DNA of 64,000 nt. It comes from Polytrichum commune. Taxonomy: Eukaryota; Streptophyta; Polytrichopsida; Polytrichales; Polytrichaceae. The stretch covers positions 20,385,501 to 20,449,500 of the forward strand of contig OX485805.1 in the NCBI GenBank assembly GCA_950295325.1, in the 5' to 3' direction. A program made the position numbers and the translations under genes. Every line of letters starts with the position of its first letter. The first letter of the stretch is position 1. Positions 1 to 11,790 of the stretch are shown one piece after another. The notes under the pieces were generated by a model. It saw nothing but the letters and a program-made list of their open reading frames with translations, made no database searches and was not told where the DNA came from.

Positions 1-1461
1 ACCTGCATTGCCCAACCAATGAAATTTTCGGATCATTAGCCCGTTCGTGCAAATTTGTCCACATGTCTCGACACCACAACTATGTAAATGAGATTAAGAT
101 TGAAAGTGAGTTGGGAATCACTACACCATTTATGGTGTTTGTGTCGCATATAATATTTATGAAGGGCCTAAACCAGATGTTATGTTAAAGGTAACAATAA
201 TTTTACGAGTACATGGGTAAAACAGTAGGGAAGTGAGTAGATAAGGATAGGATAGAAGGTTCCATTGAAAGGGGACCACGATTTTATGGATTGTGTGGAT
301 AGAAAGGAGGATTAGATTGAGACTGAGGAAGATTATAGACAAGGAGGAACAATATGGTGTGGGACCAATTTTTGTATAGTGAACCCTTGTTAGGTTATCT
401 TCCTTGAATTATTATGTATGGAGGTGAATTTGGGGACTTGTGTGGTGTAAACGGTGGAATGTTACAATGTAGTCAATTTGGATTGAGGGGTCACAATCAA
501 CAATTGAGTTTCTTGTTGGATTGTGAAGTAGAGTTAGAAGCTGTGCTAAGGAGATGTAAGATGTGGTAGCTAGGAAACACCCTCAAATATTAGAAGGGGT
601 CTGGAAGGTAGGGATAAACCTCAAGTATGCATCAAGTGACGCAAAAACTAGCACTAATCCACTCAAGGAGTCAACTCATGTAGAGTGGTGAGGAAGACCC
701 GAGGATGTTGTGGAGTAGTGGTTAAAGATATGTAGGGCTAGTAGAAATATTGGTGGTGATTTACATATGGTGGAATAATTGGTATTCAAATCATACTCAG
801 GGTGTTGAGTGCGCAAACATCCTAAGGATAAGGGTAGTGAAGGGTTCCGCTACTAGTAGTTGATAGAAACCTTAAGCGAGTGAGCTAGGGAGTCACAAAC
901 CGGTAGTTGAGGTGCTACCGGGAAAGCGTCCACATGCAATACGATCAATAGTATTCTCATGAGTCAAATAAGTAAATGGACATATGGGGTAGTGTCGGAA
1001 TGATGTCACCTACCGAACATGTTGGATAGCTAACATTATCTACCAGTAGTATGAACCCAACCAATACTACGGTTCACTGTAGTGGATGAGTAATTAGTTG
1101 ACGCCATACTAGAAGCCATCAAGATAAAATTTGGTAGTACTAGGGGAAGGTAACTAAATAGGAAATTTTACCTAGTAGTAGACACGGTAGGAGTGGCACC
1201 ACCTAGTAATATTGTAGAATTGGTAGTACCGTAAAGTAACATGAACACGGATTGGCGAGGGGGCAAGTAAGAATACCTAATTCTACGTGGGGTAGAACAA
1301 ACTATTCTTTAACATGCCCAAAGGTCTCAAAGCATCACCACATCCTATTGCCAATATGACATTACTAGCATTGTGGCCCATCGCTTTGCAACTTTGAAAC
1401 TTGTACATACGTTTTACTTTCCCAACCTCATCAACTTGCCTCATTCACCCCCTTTTGTCCC
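1..1461. other. Degraded sequence upstream of gypsy pol, no gene seen
   Basis: No open frame of note and no recognisable domain. Because the gypsy RNase H and integrase remnants follow on the + strand, this stretch is probably the ruined gag/protease/reverse transcriptase part of the same element. That is inferred from position only: I could not read a GAG zinc knuckle, a protease DSG/DTG or a YxDD box here. Confidence 0.35.
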
Positions 1462-2244
1462 ATGTTGATTCCGGATTATGCAAAGATTGCAGTACCTATC
1501 ATGCAACTGCTTAAGAAGGATTGTAAGTTTGAGTGGACACAGGCATGCCAACATGCATTCGAAGAGTTGAGGTCAAAGCTTAGCACCTATCCGGTATTGA
1601 GGCCACCAGATTGGGGAAAGCCATCTCATATGTTTTGTGATGCTAGTGCGGTGGCTGTCGGTAGTGCATTGTGTAAGTCGACAGGAGACAAAGGGAAGGA
1701 ATAACATGTGGCTTATGCGAGCCGACAGTTAACCTCTGCAGAGAAAAATTATTCTACCACTGAAAGGGAGTACTTGGCCATGGTCTTCTCAGTTAAGAAA
1801 TTCCGCCATCATCTCACGTGTAATCCAGTGGTTTTCTTCGTCGATCACATGACAATTAAATTTTTAGTCAACAAGGTGGAGTTAAGTGGAAGGTTGGCTA
1901 GGTGGATCCTACTCTTAGAAGAGTTCGACTACACCGTGGAGTATAAGCCCGGGCGTATGCACTTGCAAGCGGACCACTTATCAAGGTTGTCCGATGAGGT
2001 TGGATCCAGTCCAGTGCACGATAGCTTGAGGGATGACAATCTTTTTCTGGTAACCACTAAGGCGGATTGGTATTCAGGCATCGACGAATTATTAACAACT
2101 CAACAGTTAACGAAAGAATGGACGAAGGAGGATAGGAAGAAGGTCAAAGTCAATAGCAGACACTACGTGGTGATAGGGCATAGATTATTCAGGAGAGGGG
2201 TTGATGGCCTATTGAAACGTTGTGTGTCGGAGGTAGAGCCATGA
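1462..2244 (+). pseudogene. Ty3/gypsy pol remnant: end of reverse transcriptase and RNase H
   Basis: One frame read through a single TAA at 1702-1704. The first 80 codons hold the RT-RNase H connection (LLKKDCKFEWTQACQHAFEE) and the start of the RNase H fold (MFCDASAVAVGSAL, with the first acidic residue). After the stop the frame continues with AYASRQLTSAEKNYSTTERE and FVDHMTIKFLVNK, where gypsy elements usually have TDH or VDH, and then EYKPGRMHLQADHLSRL, the standard end of the RNase H domain before integrase. The frame ends at a TGA at 2242. The role was to degrade RNA in the RNA:DNA hybrid during retrotransposition. The stop and later frameshifts show it is dead. Family assignment is firm; clade is not. 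Confidence 0.9.
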
Positions 2245-3255
2245 CAGTGCATGTGAAGGACATTTCTCAGGATTACTCACAGGCCAAAATATACTTAGAG
2301 TCGGTTACTTCTGGGCCGATCTATTTAAAGACGCTAAAGAGTACGTTAACAAGTGTGACGCATGTCAGAGGTACGCAAGGAATGACCTCCCCCTAAAGAT
2401 ATCACTTCATGGGTCCTTACCTCTAGTTCTCTTTGAGAAATGCGTGATTGATTATGTTGAAGAGGTTCACCTCCATTCCTCAAAAGGCATGACTTACATT
2501 GTGGTTGCTACCGAATATTTGACCAAGTGGGCGGAAGCCAAAGCTATCAAAATAAACACGGCTGCACATGCAACCACATTCATGTACGAGAACATCATCT
2601 CAAGGTTTGGTTGCCCCAAAATTTTGGTTAATGATAGGGGAACTCACTTCCTGAATTCTTTAATTCAAGAGATGACAAATAGGTTCAATATAGATTATAG
2701 GAAAACAACTCCTTATCATCAGTAGACCAATGGTCAAACGGAACGTGTTAATGAGACATTGGTGAGTATCCTTCGCAAGACGATTCACGACTCTGAGAGG
2801 GATTGGGATGTCAACTTAACCGCGGCATTGTGGGCTTATCGAACGACCTTCAAGGTGACTACGCAAGCATCACCATTGAATTTGAGGTGGAGTTATTACG
2901 AGTTGCCGTTGATTCGAGTCTAACAGATAGTCAGTCACTGAGGAATAGACTGACAACACTCGAAGAACTGGATGAGACACGAAGGATGAGAACTCAACAC
3001 ATTGAGGTCATCCAAAGACAACGGAAGATCATCTTCGACAAGCAGCACAAGAAGAAGACCTTGAGGCCAGGTATGATGGTGTTACTTCAAGAGGCTAGGA
3101 AACTTGAGTTTCCGGGTAAGTTTGATGTTGTATGGTTGGGCCCTTACATCATCCGCGAAGCATTTCCAAACAACTCACTGCAATTGAAAACATTGAATGG
3201 AAGGAACTTTCTAACTCGAACATCAGGAAGTTGGTGCAAGGAGTTGAGGGCGTGA
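2245..3255 (+). pseudogene. Ty3/gypsy integrase remnant, frameshifted
   Basis: Continues the polyprotein after a frame change. From 2245 to about 2440 broken pieces of the HHCC zinc-binding region can be followed (cysteine-containing KCDACQRYAR-type end near 2350-2380). The catalytic core is open at 2444-2725: IDYVEEVHLHSSKG carries the first Asp, then TEYLTKWAEAKA, and LVNDRGTHFLNS carries the second Asp. An in-frame TAG at 2723-2725 interrupts the conserved PYHPQTNGQTER-type motif, and the same frame continues with TNGQTERVNETL, which has the catalytic Glu. Near 2875 a small deletion plus frameshift moves the reading to frame 1 (2803-3255), which ends in the integrase C-terminal region (RPGMMVLLQEARKLEFPGKF, VWLGPYII). 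No functional protein is possible. Confidence 0.9.
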
Positions 3256-3313
3256 CGTAACACTCACTTTCAAGCAAGAGATTCTGGATCCATTCCCAGG
3301 TGGTCGCCAATTA

Positions 3314-4729
3314 TGTGAGCCCAATATGGTGCCCACATGTTCTTTTGACCTCTAAAATTATTAGAATGGAATTATGTTGTTGTTTGAGTGAGTTAAAAGT
3401 AATAATAGTTAAAATTTAATTAAGTTTAGTGTGTTATAGGTTCAAAGTGGATTACCCGAGGTTATTGGGTGATCCGTGTTATTAATGTGAAAACATTAAA
3501 AACAAGTAATTTGTTCAACTTGGTCATAGGCAATGTTGACTTCAAGCAAACCATCTAGCTTAGATTATGGATGGTTAGGCTTAACAAACTGTTCTTTTTG
3601 GGCTTGAGCCTTGTTTGCTTAGGGAGGGGGTTCACTTTCGGTTAGGATTAGGCGTTGGATTCTCGTTGGGTCCAGCAGGGGGTCCGGCAGGAAGAGGTTG
3701 GTTCCTTCTCTGGTTCGCTCTCTCTCGGGATGTGGTGCCAAGCTCGGTTAGCTGCGGCTGCAGGGCGGAGCTAGGGAGATCCTAGGTCCAAGGCCTCCTT
3801 GTTGGAAAATGGAATGCGACTAAGGGCAGAGGCACCACCGAATATGCAAGAATGCAATCAAGGCAAGGTTTTGGGCACGAGGCAAGAGGGAGCTGATCAG
3901 CCGAAGGAGGAGGAAAGACAGAGTAAGAGGATGGAGGCACATTGGCATTTTGGGGCGCTGGAGGTAACCGAAGATTCAAGGTGACAACACCGAATGAGCT
4001 AGAGGAGAATGAGAGCTTAATGAAACAGTGCGAAAAAGCTGCGGCATTAGTTGTTTCGAGCTGGCAGGTTAAACCACCAGTTGAGGCACAAGTGAATTCT
4101 CGCTAATGGGCCTCCGCACAGTCTGGGCCGAATTCAGTTGTAAACGAGGAAGTGAGGGATGCCTCTCGGATACCAATTGATGGAAGAGGGAAGAGCTGCA
4201 TGAGGCTAGAGGGCTGGTAAACAATCAGGAGGCCTTGCATTGGAATCATAATCTTCAATTGAGCCCTTGGGCAAATAGCCAAGGGTTGGGCATTGGAACA
4301 GTTGTCGGGAGGAAAGTGAATTCGGTTGCGACCAAGGAGTGAGGCTACTGGGATTTTGACAGGCTGGACCAAGGGCTAGGAAACACACATGTCCGAGGTT
4401 GGAGTTAGGAACTGGTATCAGATGGCTTGCTGGATATGGTCCAGGGTTGGTAGTAAGTTGTGAAATTGTGTGGCAGTCAAGACAGTGGCTGCTGATTTAT
4501 TAGTAAGTGGCATTTAGGGTGTCGACAACCAAGGGTGATGTTGACATGACCTCAATGTGAGTAAATAATGTTTAGGGTTGGTGAGTAGCTTAATGTGGGG
4601 TTATGGGCTTAGGCATGAGTGTGAATGGTATGGGTGACCTTGTGGGAATTGTGTTAGGAAAAGAGCATTTCTAAATGCTTGGAACCGTGTTTCACTTGAA
4701 TAAAAAAATAGTGTGCCTTTCCACGGACA
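3314..4729 (+). repeat. Candidate gypsy 3' LTR (TG...CA), single copy seen
   Basis: After the integrase end, the sequence begins TGTGAGCCCAATATGG at 3314 and could run to CCACGGACA at 4729. Just before that end is an AATAAAAAAATAG stretch that would suit an LTR polyadenylation region. Directly after it comes TTATCAGAG, resembling the initiator-Met tRNA primer site, and a better match (TGGTATCAGAT) lies at 4415. No partner LTR was found upstream, so the boundaries are a guess. Open frames inside (3782-3984, 4103-4388) overlap on both strands and are not supported as genes. Confidence 0.3.
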
Positions 4730-5003
4730 TTATCAGAGTGTTGGAGTCGGATTCCATTGCTAAGGTAGTCACGTAAGTGCATGTGAGCCATAGGCTCTCA
4801 CCTAGACTATAACGCATAAGGGTGGGGGTTTGTGGCTAACAACGTGGACCCCTTTTATTAAAAGTTCTTTGCATTCACAACATTACTAGATGAGCACCAC
4901 CTATCTCTTCACATAATCAACGTTGGAGTGTCCTAGAACCAATGTACTAAGATTCTACAATGGTCATCACTTCACCCTTATTAATGTTGCATATGGTTCC
5001 TCA
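4730..5003. other. Short spacer between gypsy relic and copia element
   Basis: Contains the primer-site-like TTATCAGAG at its left edge. Nothing else recognised before the 5' LTR of the copia element. Confidence 0.3.
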
Positions 5004-5274
5004 TGTTCAGGGTGGAGTACTAGGTTGCTCATAGTCATAGGATGGTGATTTTTAGAATTGTAAGGATACATAAGGATTGAATAAATCCATATGATTTTGA
5101 AAAATGAGTGTTGAGATCTCCCATATGCATTGTATGAACCAAAGACCGTAAGTGCAATAATGAGCAAGGCAAAGAGTGGAGGTGGTCATCTCACTCCAAA
5201 GATTGTTTATATGCCTTTGTGAATATGTATTTGCTTGCGCAATTTGATCTCTAGTCCTATTGTGCTTCAATAGG
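5004..5274 (+). repeat. Copia 5' LTR
   Basis: Starts TGTTCAGGGTGGAGTACTAG and aligns along its length with 8509-8780. Shared blocks include GGATGGTGATT, ATCCATATG, GATCTCCCATATGCATT and GTGCTTCAATA. The terminal CA is lost (reads GG). Confidence 0.85.
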
Positions 5275-5464
5275 TTATGGACCCACTCACACAAATTCTA
5301 AAGCTAGAGATCTGATTACTAGTTGGTTGCGGAGTGGATCTTGAGTGTTTGTAGTATTTGGAGGAACCTTTGGGTGCTTCGTGTTGGAGGTGCATTGGTG
5401 CATGTTTGGAGCAATGGTTGCCGTTCAAGGTTTGGAAATTTGGAGCATTGTAAGTGTACAAGTG

Positions 5465-6430
5465 CACATTTGGAAGTTGTAAAGGTTGATTTGAGTGTTT
5501 CTAATGCTTGAATGCATATTTGATGTAATTGATTATTGTTTTAAATTGGTTGAGTGCAGTCGTGCATATTTGGATGTATCGAAGGTCATTTGAATTGAAG
5601 GGGACCTAATTTGATGTTGTTGAGTGCAATTGTTTACATTTGAGGGTATTGAGGCAATTTGACTTTAAGAAAACTTGATTTGAGGTTGTTCAATGCAAAA
5701 GGATATTAAGGTCACATGATTAGAATTTAGAATTGAACTTGATTTGACATTCTTGAGTGTAATTGTGCACATTTGAGAGTATTTAGGGCATATGAGTTGA
5801 AGAGGGTATGATCTGAGTGATTTGAGGGTACAAAGACATGTTAGAGTTAATGAGGGCTTAATTGGAATGACTTGAGGATGGCAAAGCATATTAGAAATAA
5901 AGAAGGCTTGATTTGAATGTGCATAGGCACATTTGAGTTGAAAATAACTTGGTTTGAGTGGTTTAAGGGTGCAAAGACACATTAGATTTAAAGAGGATTT
6001 AATTTGAGTGGTTCAAAGATGGGTAAGCACATTTAAGTTCAAAGAGACTTGATTTAAGTGGTTTGTAGTTGGATAGACGCATTTAAACTGAAGAGGATTT
6101 TATTTGAATTGAAGAAGACTTGATTTGAGTGGTTTGAGGGTGAAATGCACGTGATAATTGTCAAGGGCTTGATTTGTGTGATTTGAGGGTGCAAGTGCAT
6201 ATAATAGTTAAAGAGGATATGATATGAAGGTATAAAGGCACATTTGAAATACGGAGGGCTCGTTTAAGTTCAAAGAGATATGACTTGAGTGGATCGAGCA
6301 TGCAAAGGCACATTTGAGATAAAGAGGGCTCATTAAGTTCATAAAGACTTGACTTGAATGGATCAAGGGAACAAAGGTATTTTTGAGAGCAAGAAGGCCA
6401 ATTTTAAGGTTTAAGAAATGTTGATTAAGG
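5465..6430 (+). repeat. Degenerate ~50-60 bp tandem repeats in copia leader
   Basis: Between the 5' LTR and gag, about 1 kb is made of imperfect units built on GATTTGAGTGGTTTGAGGGT, GCAAAGGCACATTTGAG and AAAGAGGGCTTGATTTGAG. Units are strongly G+T+A biased with few C on this strand and vary in length. There is no long open frame on the sense strand. It appears to be an expanded untranslated leader. Confidence 0.75.
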
Positions 6431-6515
6431 TTTTCAAGCCACTAAATGCATATTATATTCTAGAAAATTTTGATTCGAATTAATAAAGAATATATTTCCA
6501 ATCTTTGAGTATAAG

Positions 6516-7240
6516 ATGGTATCACTTGAGGGTGAGGATACTAGAGTCATCGACAATTCAATGGAAAGAACTTTAATCTTTAGAGGTTTGAATTGGAGAT
6601 GAAGTTGGCTTCCGTGGAACTCTGAGGCATTGTGAATGAATCCAAGGGAGCTCCACCTTCCAACATTGATCCTAAAATGAAGATAAACTACCAAAGGCAT
6701 GTTAAGAAAACAATATCCAATATTATGCTCATCTTGGCAGATAATCAACTTCTACACATAAAGAGTTGCAAAGGACCAACAAAGGCATGGAAGATCCTTT
6801 GCACCATTCATAAGATGAAGAACTTGTTCGACATTATCTTCGTTTGCCATAAGTTCTTCCTGTACAAGATGCAAAAATGTGATGAATTGTTGGACCACAT
6901 CAATAAGATCAAGGTATTTGTGAATCAGCTTGTTTGCTTAGAAGTACCCATGAGAAAATATTTATTTTGCTATGACTTTTCTCAAGAGGTTGCCATCTTG
7001 GTACGAACACTTGATCACTGCAATGGAGGCTATGCCGATGAAAGAACTGATCATGTAATATGTAACAACATGTTTGATGTACGAGATGTCCAAAAAAATA
7101 AGAGAATGAATGCCAAGATGTTGATGTTTTAATGGTGTTGCGACAAGGTAAACAACGCAATCCATCTTGGCGCACAAACATCAAGACGTGTAATAATTGT
7201 GGTAACTGAGCCATGTTGCGTGTTTTTGCTACAAGACAAA
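6516..7240 (+). pseudogene. Copia gag remnant with zinc-knuckle trace
   Basis: A plausible start codon lies at 6516 (MVSLEGEDTRVID). A one-base loss then shifts to the frame reading FNGKNFNL, stop, RFELEMKLASVEL, stop, and the open stretch 6632-7132. The latter matches the UBN2-type copia Gag: KAWKILCTIHKMKNL, FFLYKMQKCDELLDHINKIK and FVNQLVCLEVPMRK. After another frame change CNNCGN followed by a stop (7189-7206) is the degraded CCHC knuckle. Gag forms the cytoplasmic particle that packages the RNA. At least three stops and two frameshifts make it non-functional. Confidence 0.85.
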
Positions 7241-7319
7241 AAAATAACAACCAAGAGAATGTTAACAACACCGAAAACAATGATGCTTATGCATTTGCAA
7301 CACAACATGAAGCACATTC

Positions 7320-8163
7320 GAAGGCCATGTGTAAGTGGATCATGGATTCGGGAGCAATGAAGTAGAAGATTTTCTATAGGGCGGCATTTGACACATACGA
7401 GATAATTGCTCTAGTCAATGCTCATTTGGGTGATGATAGCATCGAGAAAATGATTATAATGGATTCCATTATTGTTGAAGAGTTGGTAAAAACTAGAACA
7501 AAAGGATTCGTATAAAAGATACCCTCTATAAGCAAATTTTCTCTCAATGAACAAATTTTGGTCAAATGGGTTGACAATGCAATTCAACCTAGATGAATGT
7601 ATTGTGAGAGGTTTGGATGGAGAGGTGATTACAATGGAACTATCTAAAAGCAATTTGTATGAAATAATTTTTATCAAGGTGCATGGAGCGGATGCAAAGA
7701 ATTTGGCATAATCATCAAAGAAAGCCAATGCATTGGAATTTGGGCATTTGAATATGAAGGATGTTCATGCACTTCAAAACCTGTTCAATGGCATAAACCT
7801 TAGTAAACTCTGTTATCCCATATTTTTATTGATTTATGAAAGATACATTGAGGGGCACCAACTTAAGGCAACGTTTCCCAACGATGGGGGCAAGCAAATA
7901 AACCTTTGTAGATAGCATATTTAGATGTGTTTGGCCACATGAAAAATATTGTATTTATAGATGATAGTACGAGTGTTGGAAATAATTTGGTGATGCGTCC
8001 AAGTAGGAGAAATGAGGCTCCCATGATGATTGGAATAGACAAATCTTCCGAGTCACCATTGTTTGATTTTGGTGAAGATATCACAGAGCATGAAGAGCAA
8101 ATGGGAGATAACCTAGTTTTAAGTCAAGAAGAAAGAGGAGGACTGACAAGCAAAAGGTATTAA
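7320..8163 (+). pseudogene. Copia pol remnant: protease, GAG-pre-integrase, connection
   Basis: CKWIMDSGAM at about 7330-7359 is the retropepsin active site (DSG), followed by RAAFDTYEII and HLGDDSIEK as in plant copia proteases. At 7733-7915 LEFGHLNMKDVHALQNL is the GAG-pre-integrase domain, in which the usual RLGH appears as FGH, ending near FPNDGGKQ. The next frame, 7927-8163 (MRPSRRNEAPMMIGIDKSSE), resembles the linker that normally follows integrase. The integrase core is therefore deleted, and no YVDD reverse transcriptase box is present before the 3' LTR. Frameshifts and stops throughout. Confidence 0.82.
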
Positions 8164-8508
8164 TTAACACCTACCCTCGTAATAATTGTAATGATGGTAT
8201 GCAATTTATGATCTAAATTAATTATAATGAGAGAATATAACCTAGTCTAGGTATTTCTAATTAAAAAAAGGGCAACCTTCAGAGGAGTGAAGATTCCCCA
8301 CAATGAAGCGCTGGCTATTTGGAGAGTGATGGAAGAACCACATATTGTCCCAATATGGTGAAGAAAGGGCCAATGTTGTATATTTTGGTGATACTTTGAA
8401 ATTGTGTAAAGCTATGTCATTTGAAAACATGACACTTGCAGAGAAGTGACAACAATCACTATCAAATGCAATGAAATTTTAATCCTTTGACTACTTGCAA
8501 AATGGGGG

Positions 8509-8780
8509 TGTTGAAGGTGGAAGACTAGATTGATCATTGTTATGGGATGGTGATTGTTAGAGCTATAAGAATGAATAAGGTTGGAATAGATCCATATGGT
8601 TTGTGGGAAGTGGGGTTTAAGATATCCCATATGCATTATATAAACCGAGGGTGAAAACTACAATAAAGAGCCAAGCAAGGAGCGGAGGTGACCATCACAC
8701 TCAAAGCATTGTTCATATGTCTTTGTGTATGTGTATTGGTTTGTGCAATCTGATTTCTAGTTCTATTATGCTTCAATACA
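8509..8780 (+). repeat. Copia 3' LTR
   Basis: Starts TGTTGAAGGTGGAAGACTAG right after a G-rich tract and ends CTTCAATACA, giving the TG...CA ends of a retroviral-type LTR. Aligns with the 5' LTR at 5004-5274, with many substitutions and few indels. Confidence 0.88.
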
Positions 8781-8939
8781 TCCGAGGAAACTTGAAGATT
8801 TTAGAAGTTATGTGGGAGTTATTCGGTTATTTGTTTAATTAAACACCTATATTTTATAGGTGTATGGTTAGGTGACAATCAAAGAATAAACATCATAAAG
8901 ACACGTGTTCAAAACATAGTGGACTACAACTAGAAGCTA

Positions 8940-9400
8940 ATTATATTTGGATTTATGCATGACTTTTGGACAATTCCGATTGTCAATATGACATACGCTA
9001 GATCTCAAAACTATTTAAATATGATGGTTGGAAAATATGGAATACGAACATTCAAAGTTGTGCTGGTTGTGTTGTTGCATTTGCAATTGCTATTCAATGT
9101 TGTCCCCACAAGTTCACATCCCCTTCTTTATTTTTAACAAATGGTTTGTTCATATACATTCAAACTTCATATCTACTTCTTCAAATTTTATTGATTACTC
9201 CACACTCAATAGTGAACAAAATTGGGAGAACCTTTGTATTCAATTAAAAATTCATCAAACATGCGCTTTTGATCACTCCTTACAGAGTTTACAATTCAAA
9301 TTATTTCAAGTAGTACACCTTTCATACCCATTGCTATGGTTTACTATTTCAAGTTTCAATGTTTCTTCACCAAGACTATAGTTTTCACTAAGTAAGTTAC
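8940..9400. repeat. Diverged dispersed repeat, second copy at 52246-52470
   Basis: Shares TATATTTGGATT, GACTTTTGGACAATTCC versus GAGTTTTGGACAATTCC, CAATATGAC, GGAATACAAACATTTGAAG-type sequence and GTCCCCACAAGTTCACAT with 52246-52470. Its right part (CAATAGTGAACAAAATTGG) resembles 51745-51860, which lies on the other side in that locus, so one of the two has been rearranged. Open frames here are not domain-bearing. Superfamily unknown. Confidence 0.6.
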
Positions 9401-9523
9401 ATGTTTCTCCTTGGTATGTGCATACTATCGATTCATGCTATCTGTGTAAAGCAATATACTATTGGTACAATTTTGAGATATGCATAACCTCAATTGGAAC
9501 ACCACAGTAATAGGTGTGAAAAA

Positions 9524-9859
9524 TGTTTTTAGGGTATTTAGTGTCACCAAGTCTATGTGTGTTGCATAATACTAAATGTAAACTTAACATAATATGTCAC
9601 TCCTTGGAAAACATTTGGGCATCATGGATTTATGATGTTGCATTTACTGTCACTGACTAAGTGATTTTTCATCCAAATTTCAATCATCCATGACAATACT
9701 TCATTATAGAAATGTCAGGATGCATGATATACCAAAAATTGTTTCAACTATTGGCAAGGATTCAATGCAAATTTCAATCGTCGATGACAATACTTATTCA
9801 TAGAAAAGTTACTACAGTGAAAATGAAATACCATATGACATTAAATACAATATTCAGTG
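9524..9859. mobile_element. CACTAAA-ended MITE, copy 1 (eroded)
   Basis: Matches the copies at 31636-32005 and 59124-59487: TATTTAGTGTCACCAA near the left end, AAGTGATTTTTCATCCAAAT, CATCCATGACAATA repeated twice, and CCATATGACATTAAATAC near the right end. The outer CACTAAA/TTTAGTG motifs are mutated (right end reads TTCAGTG), so exact ends and duplication are uncertain. Confidence 0.65.
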
Positions 9860-11566
9860 TGGTCATATATGTCATCTAGTGCTCCACATAGTGTTGAATA
9901 AAAATTATCTCATCTGCATCTACATCCAGCCTTACGGAAAAAAATCATCCAAGGCCTAGAATATTGACATAGAACTATGTTTTGAGCCTGAGGGGTGGAT
10001 TCTTCATGCCACATACGAACTAATGTGATTGTAGATTGTAGAAAGGGGTTTTGTTCGAGACAGTAGCGTACATAGTATACATGAGAGGTGTCGTGTGTTC
10101 TCTAGTGTTGAATACCTTGTAAATATGATGTAAAGGTAGATATATGAAAGGGGTCCTTGCATGTCTCTAAGATTTGGAGAGAAATTGACAATAAATGCGC
10201 TAGTTTCATCCAATGTATCTTATTTCATCCAAATGACATGTGTATTAGGGTCAGATGATTATGAGTTGTATCCTATTCAATGACTCTTATAAGAAAGAAA
10301 AGGTACATTATATAAATGTAATAAAGAAATATTTATTTCATGATTTAGTGTAAACACATGAGTCAATTTTCTAGCCTACAGCTGGTACGTATACATTTGT
10401 TTTTCTCTATAAATTTCTTATAGATAGGGGTTTTATTTTATAGTCACCCCACGCACATTATTTAGGTTTCTAATGAAGAGTCCACCCCAAGGGTTATAAG
10501 TAAATCTACACTTATTCGTGAGTTTTGGACAAAATGAAAGTTTTCATGTGCACTTCTATTGGCAGACTTTATTATAGAAATGACAACATTTACTCTTATA
10601 TATGGAATGTTTCCCTTGTTGTAGCATGTGTTAGTTGCATGCACATTGTATGATTTGTGAAAATATACATCTAGAAGGGATATTCAACCACATTGCTTCT
10701 CAAAGTATGTGAATTTGAATTTTTCATCATATGCTTCTAGTTTCCTCCTTCAAATAATGTGTTGTGCAATGAGCATGTCTCAACTGCGCAAAAAAAATAC
10801 TTTGGGATGCATTGTTAATTTTTCACAAAACTTTTGTTTGTATTTACTTGAATCTCAGTTATGGGACATCCTCACATCAATTAAGTAATTATGCTTGGAC
10901 TACTTTCCCAAGTGTCCTAGAATTCCAAGAAAATTAAGTTTGGGTATTACATCGGTATGTATTGATTATGCTAGTATGCTATTTTGCTTCATGATGATCC
11001 AATTTTGGTGATGTCATTGTGATGTATGGTAATGAGAGCCATCAAAGGCATCATCATTATAGATCATGTGTCCAAGTACTCCACAAGGTTAGTGCTCGTC
11101 TTTATAACATTATTAAGCAAAGTGTGTTCATTCATTTGAGCCCTAAGAATATTTAGCCATGAGATGTTCCAACTTAGTGCAAGGACACTTAAATTAAGCC
11201 TAAATTTTGCTTATATGCTTAGGGCCCACATGAACAAACACACATTGCTTTTATATTGTTATGCTTGGGAGTCTACTCTACTTTACTCTAACGTAATACA
11301 CATGCACATATCATGACTTCCTACAACTCATCCCCACCACCGAAGATAGTTGTTTGTTTCTAGTTCAACTTGTGTGATCCACTCCAATTCTAAAGAGCAT
11401 GTGTGTTTACAAGGGATGAATCTTCATAATGTGAGAAAACCTAAAAGCTCGAAAAGATATCTTTGTCTTTTGGAATAATGTTAATCTATATTGTATGTTT
11501 AGAGACCATTATTTCTACTAAAGAGCAATTACTTGGAATTGTAGTACCTAGTGTAGTAAATTGCTT
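9860..11566. other. Gene-free AT-rich DNA with a diverged repeat at 10470-10870
   Basis: No convincing coding region. About 10470-10870 resembles 51370-51620: AATGAAGAGTCCACCCC versus AATGAAGAACCTCCACATCC, and AATAATGTGTTGTGCAATGAGC versus a near match around 51505. With 8940-9400 this suggests one longer old element in both loci. The rest shows nothing recognisable. Confidence 0.45.
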
Positions 11567-11790
11567 ATGGCATTTAGCGTCACTTACTATTCGGAGTTAT
11601 GTTGTGCTTTAACTTTTCATTGAGAATGTAAGACATATCCCAACTAAATATGTTATTGTTCTACAATGTCAAAACAACCATTTTTACCTTTATTGATAAA
11701 AACAAAATGATGTCTATTGTAGATGGCTATAGCAATACGTGATTCCAAATAATAAGTAACGTTAAATACCATAAACTTAGCTGATTTTTA
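11567..11790. mobile_element. Short TIR MITE, TTACTATTCGGAGTTA family
   Basis: Inverted ends of about 38 bp: left CTTATGGCATTTAGCGTCAC then TTACTATTCGGAGTTA, and right, read in reverse, TTTATGGTATTTAACGTTAC then TTATTATTTGGAA. The element is about 220 bp with no coding capacity. The core TTACTATTCGGAGTTA recurs inverted in the MITE at 44421-44645. Exact outer ends and target duplication unclear. Confidence 0.55.

Larger units (their letters stand above)
5004..8780 (+). mobile_element. Ty1/copia LTR retrotransposon, internally deleted
   Basis: Two diverged direct repeats of about 271 bp, each starting TGTT, bound an internal region with copia-type genes in the expected order: gag with a zinc-knuckle remnant, protease, GAG-pre-integrase. 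Then comes an abrupt jump to post-integrase sequence, so most of integrase, reverse transcriptase and RNase H is missing. A purine-rich AAAATGGGGG sits immediately before the 3' LTR, as expected for the polypurine tract. The bases next to the LTRs (CCTCA left, TCCGA right) do not match, so no target duplication remains. A primer site after the 5' LTR was not recognised. LTR divergence and many stops indicate an old insertion. Confidence 0.88.

Noticed and set aside
6516-6525. TGGTATCA as the copia primer-binding site
   Set aside because: It lies more than 1.2 kb after the 5' LTR, at the likely gag start; a primer site should directly follow the LTR.
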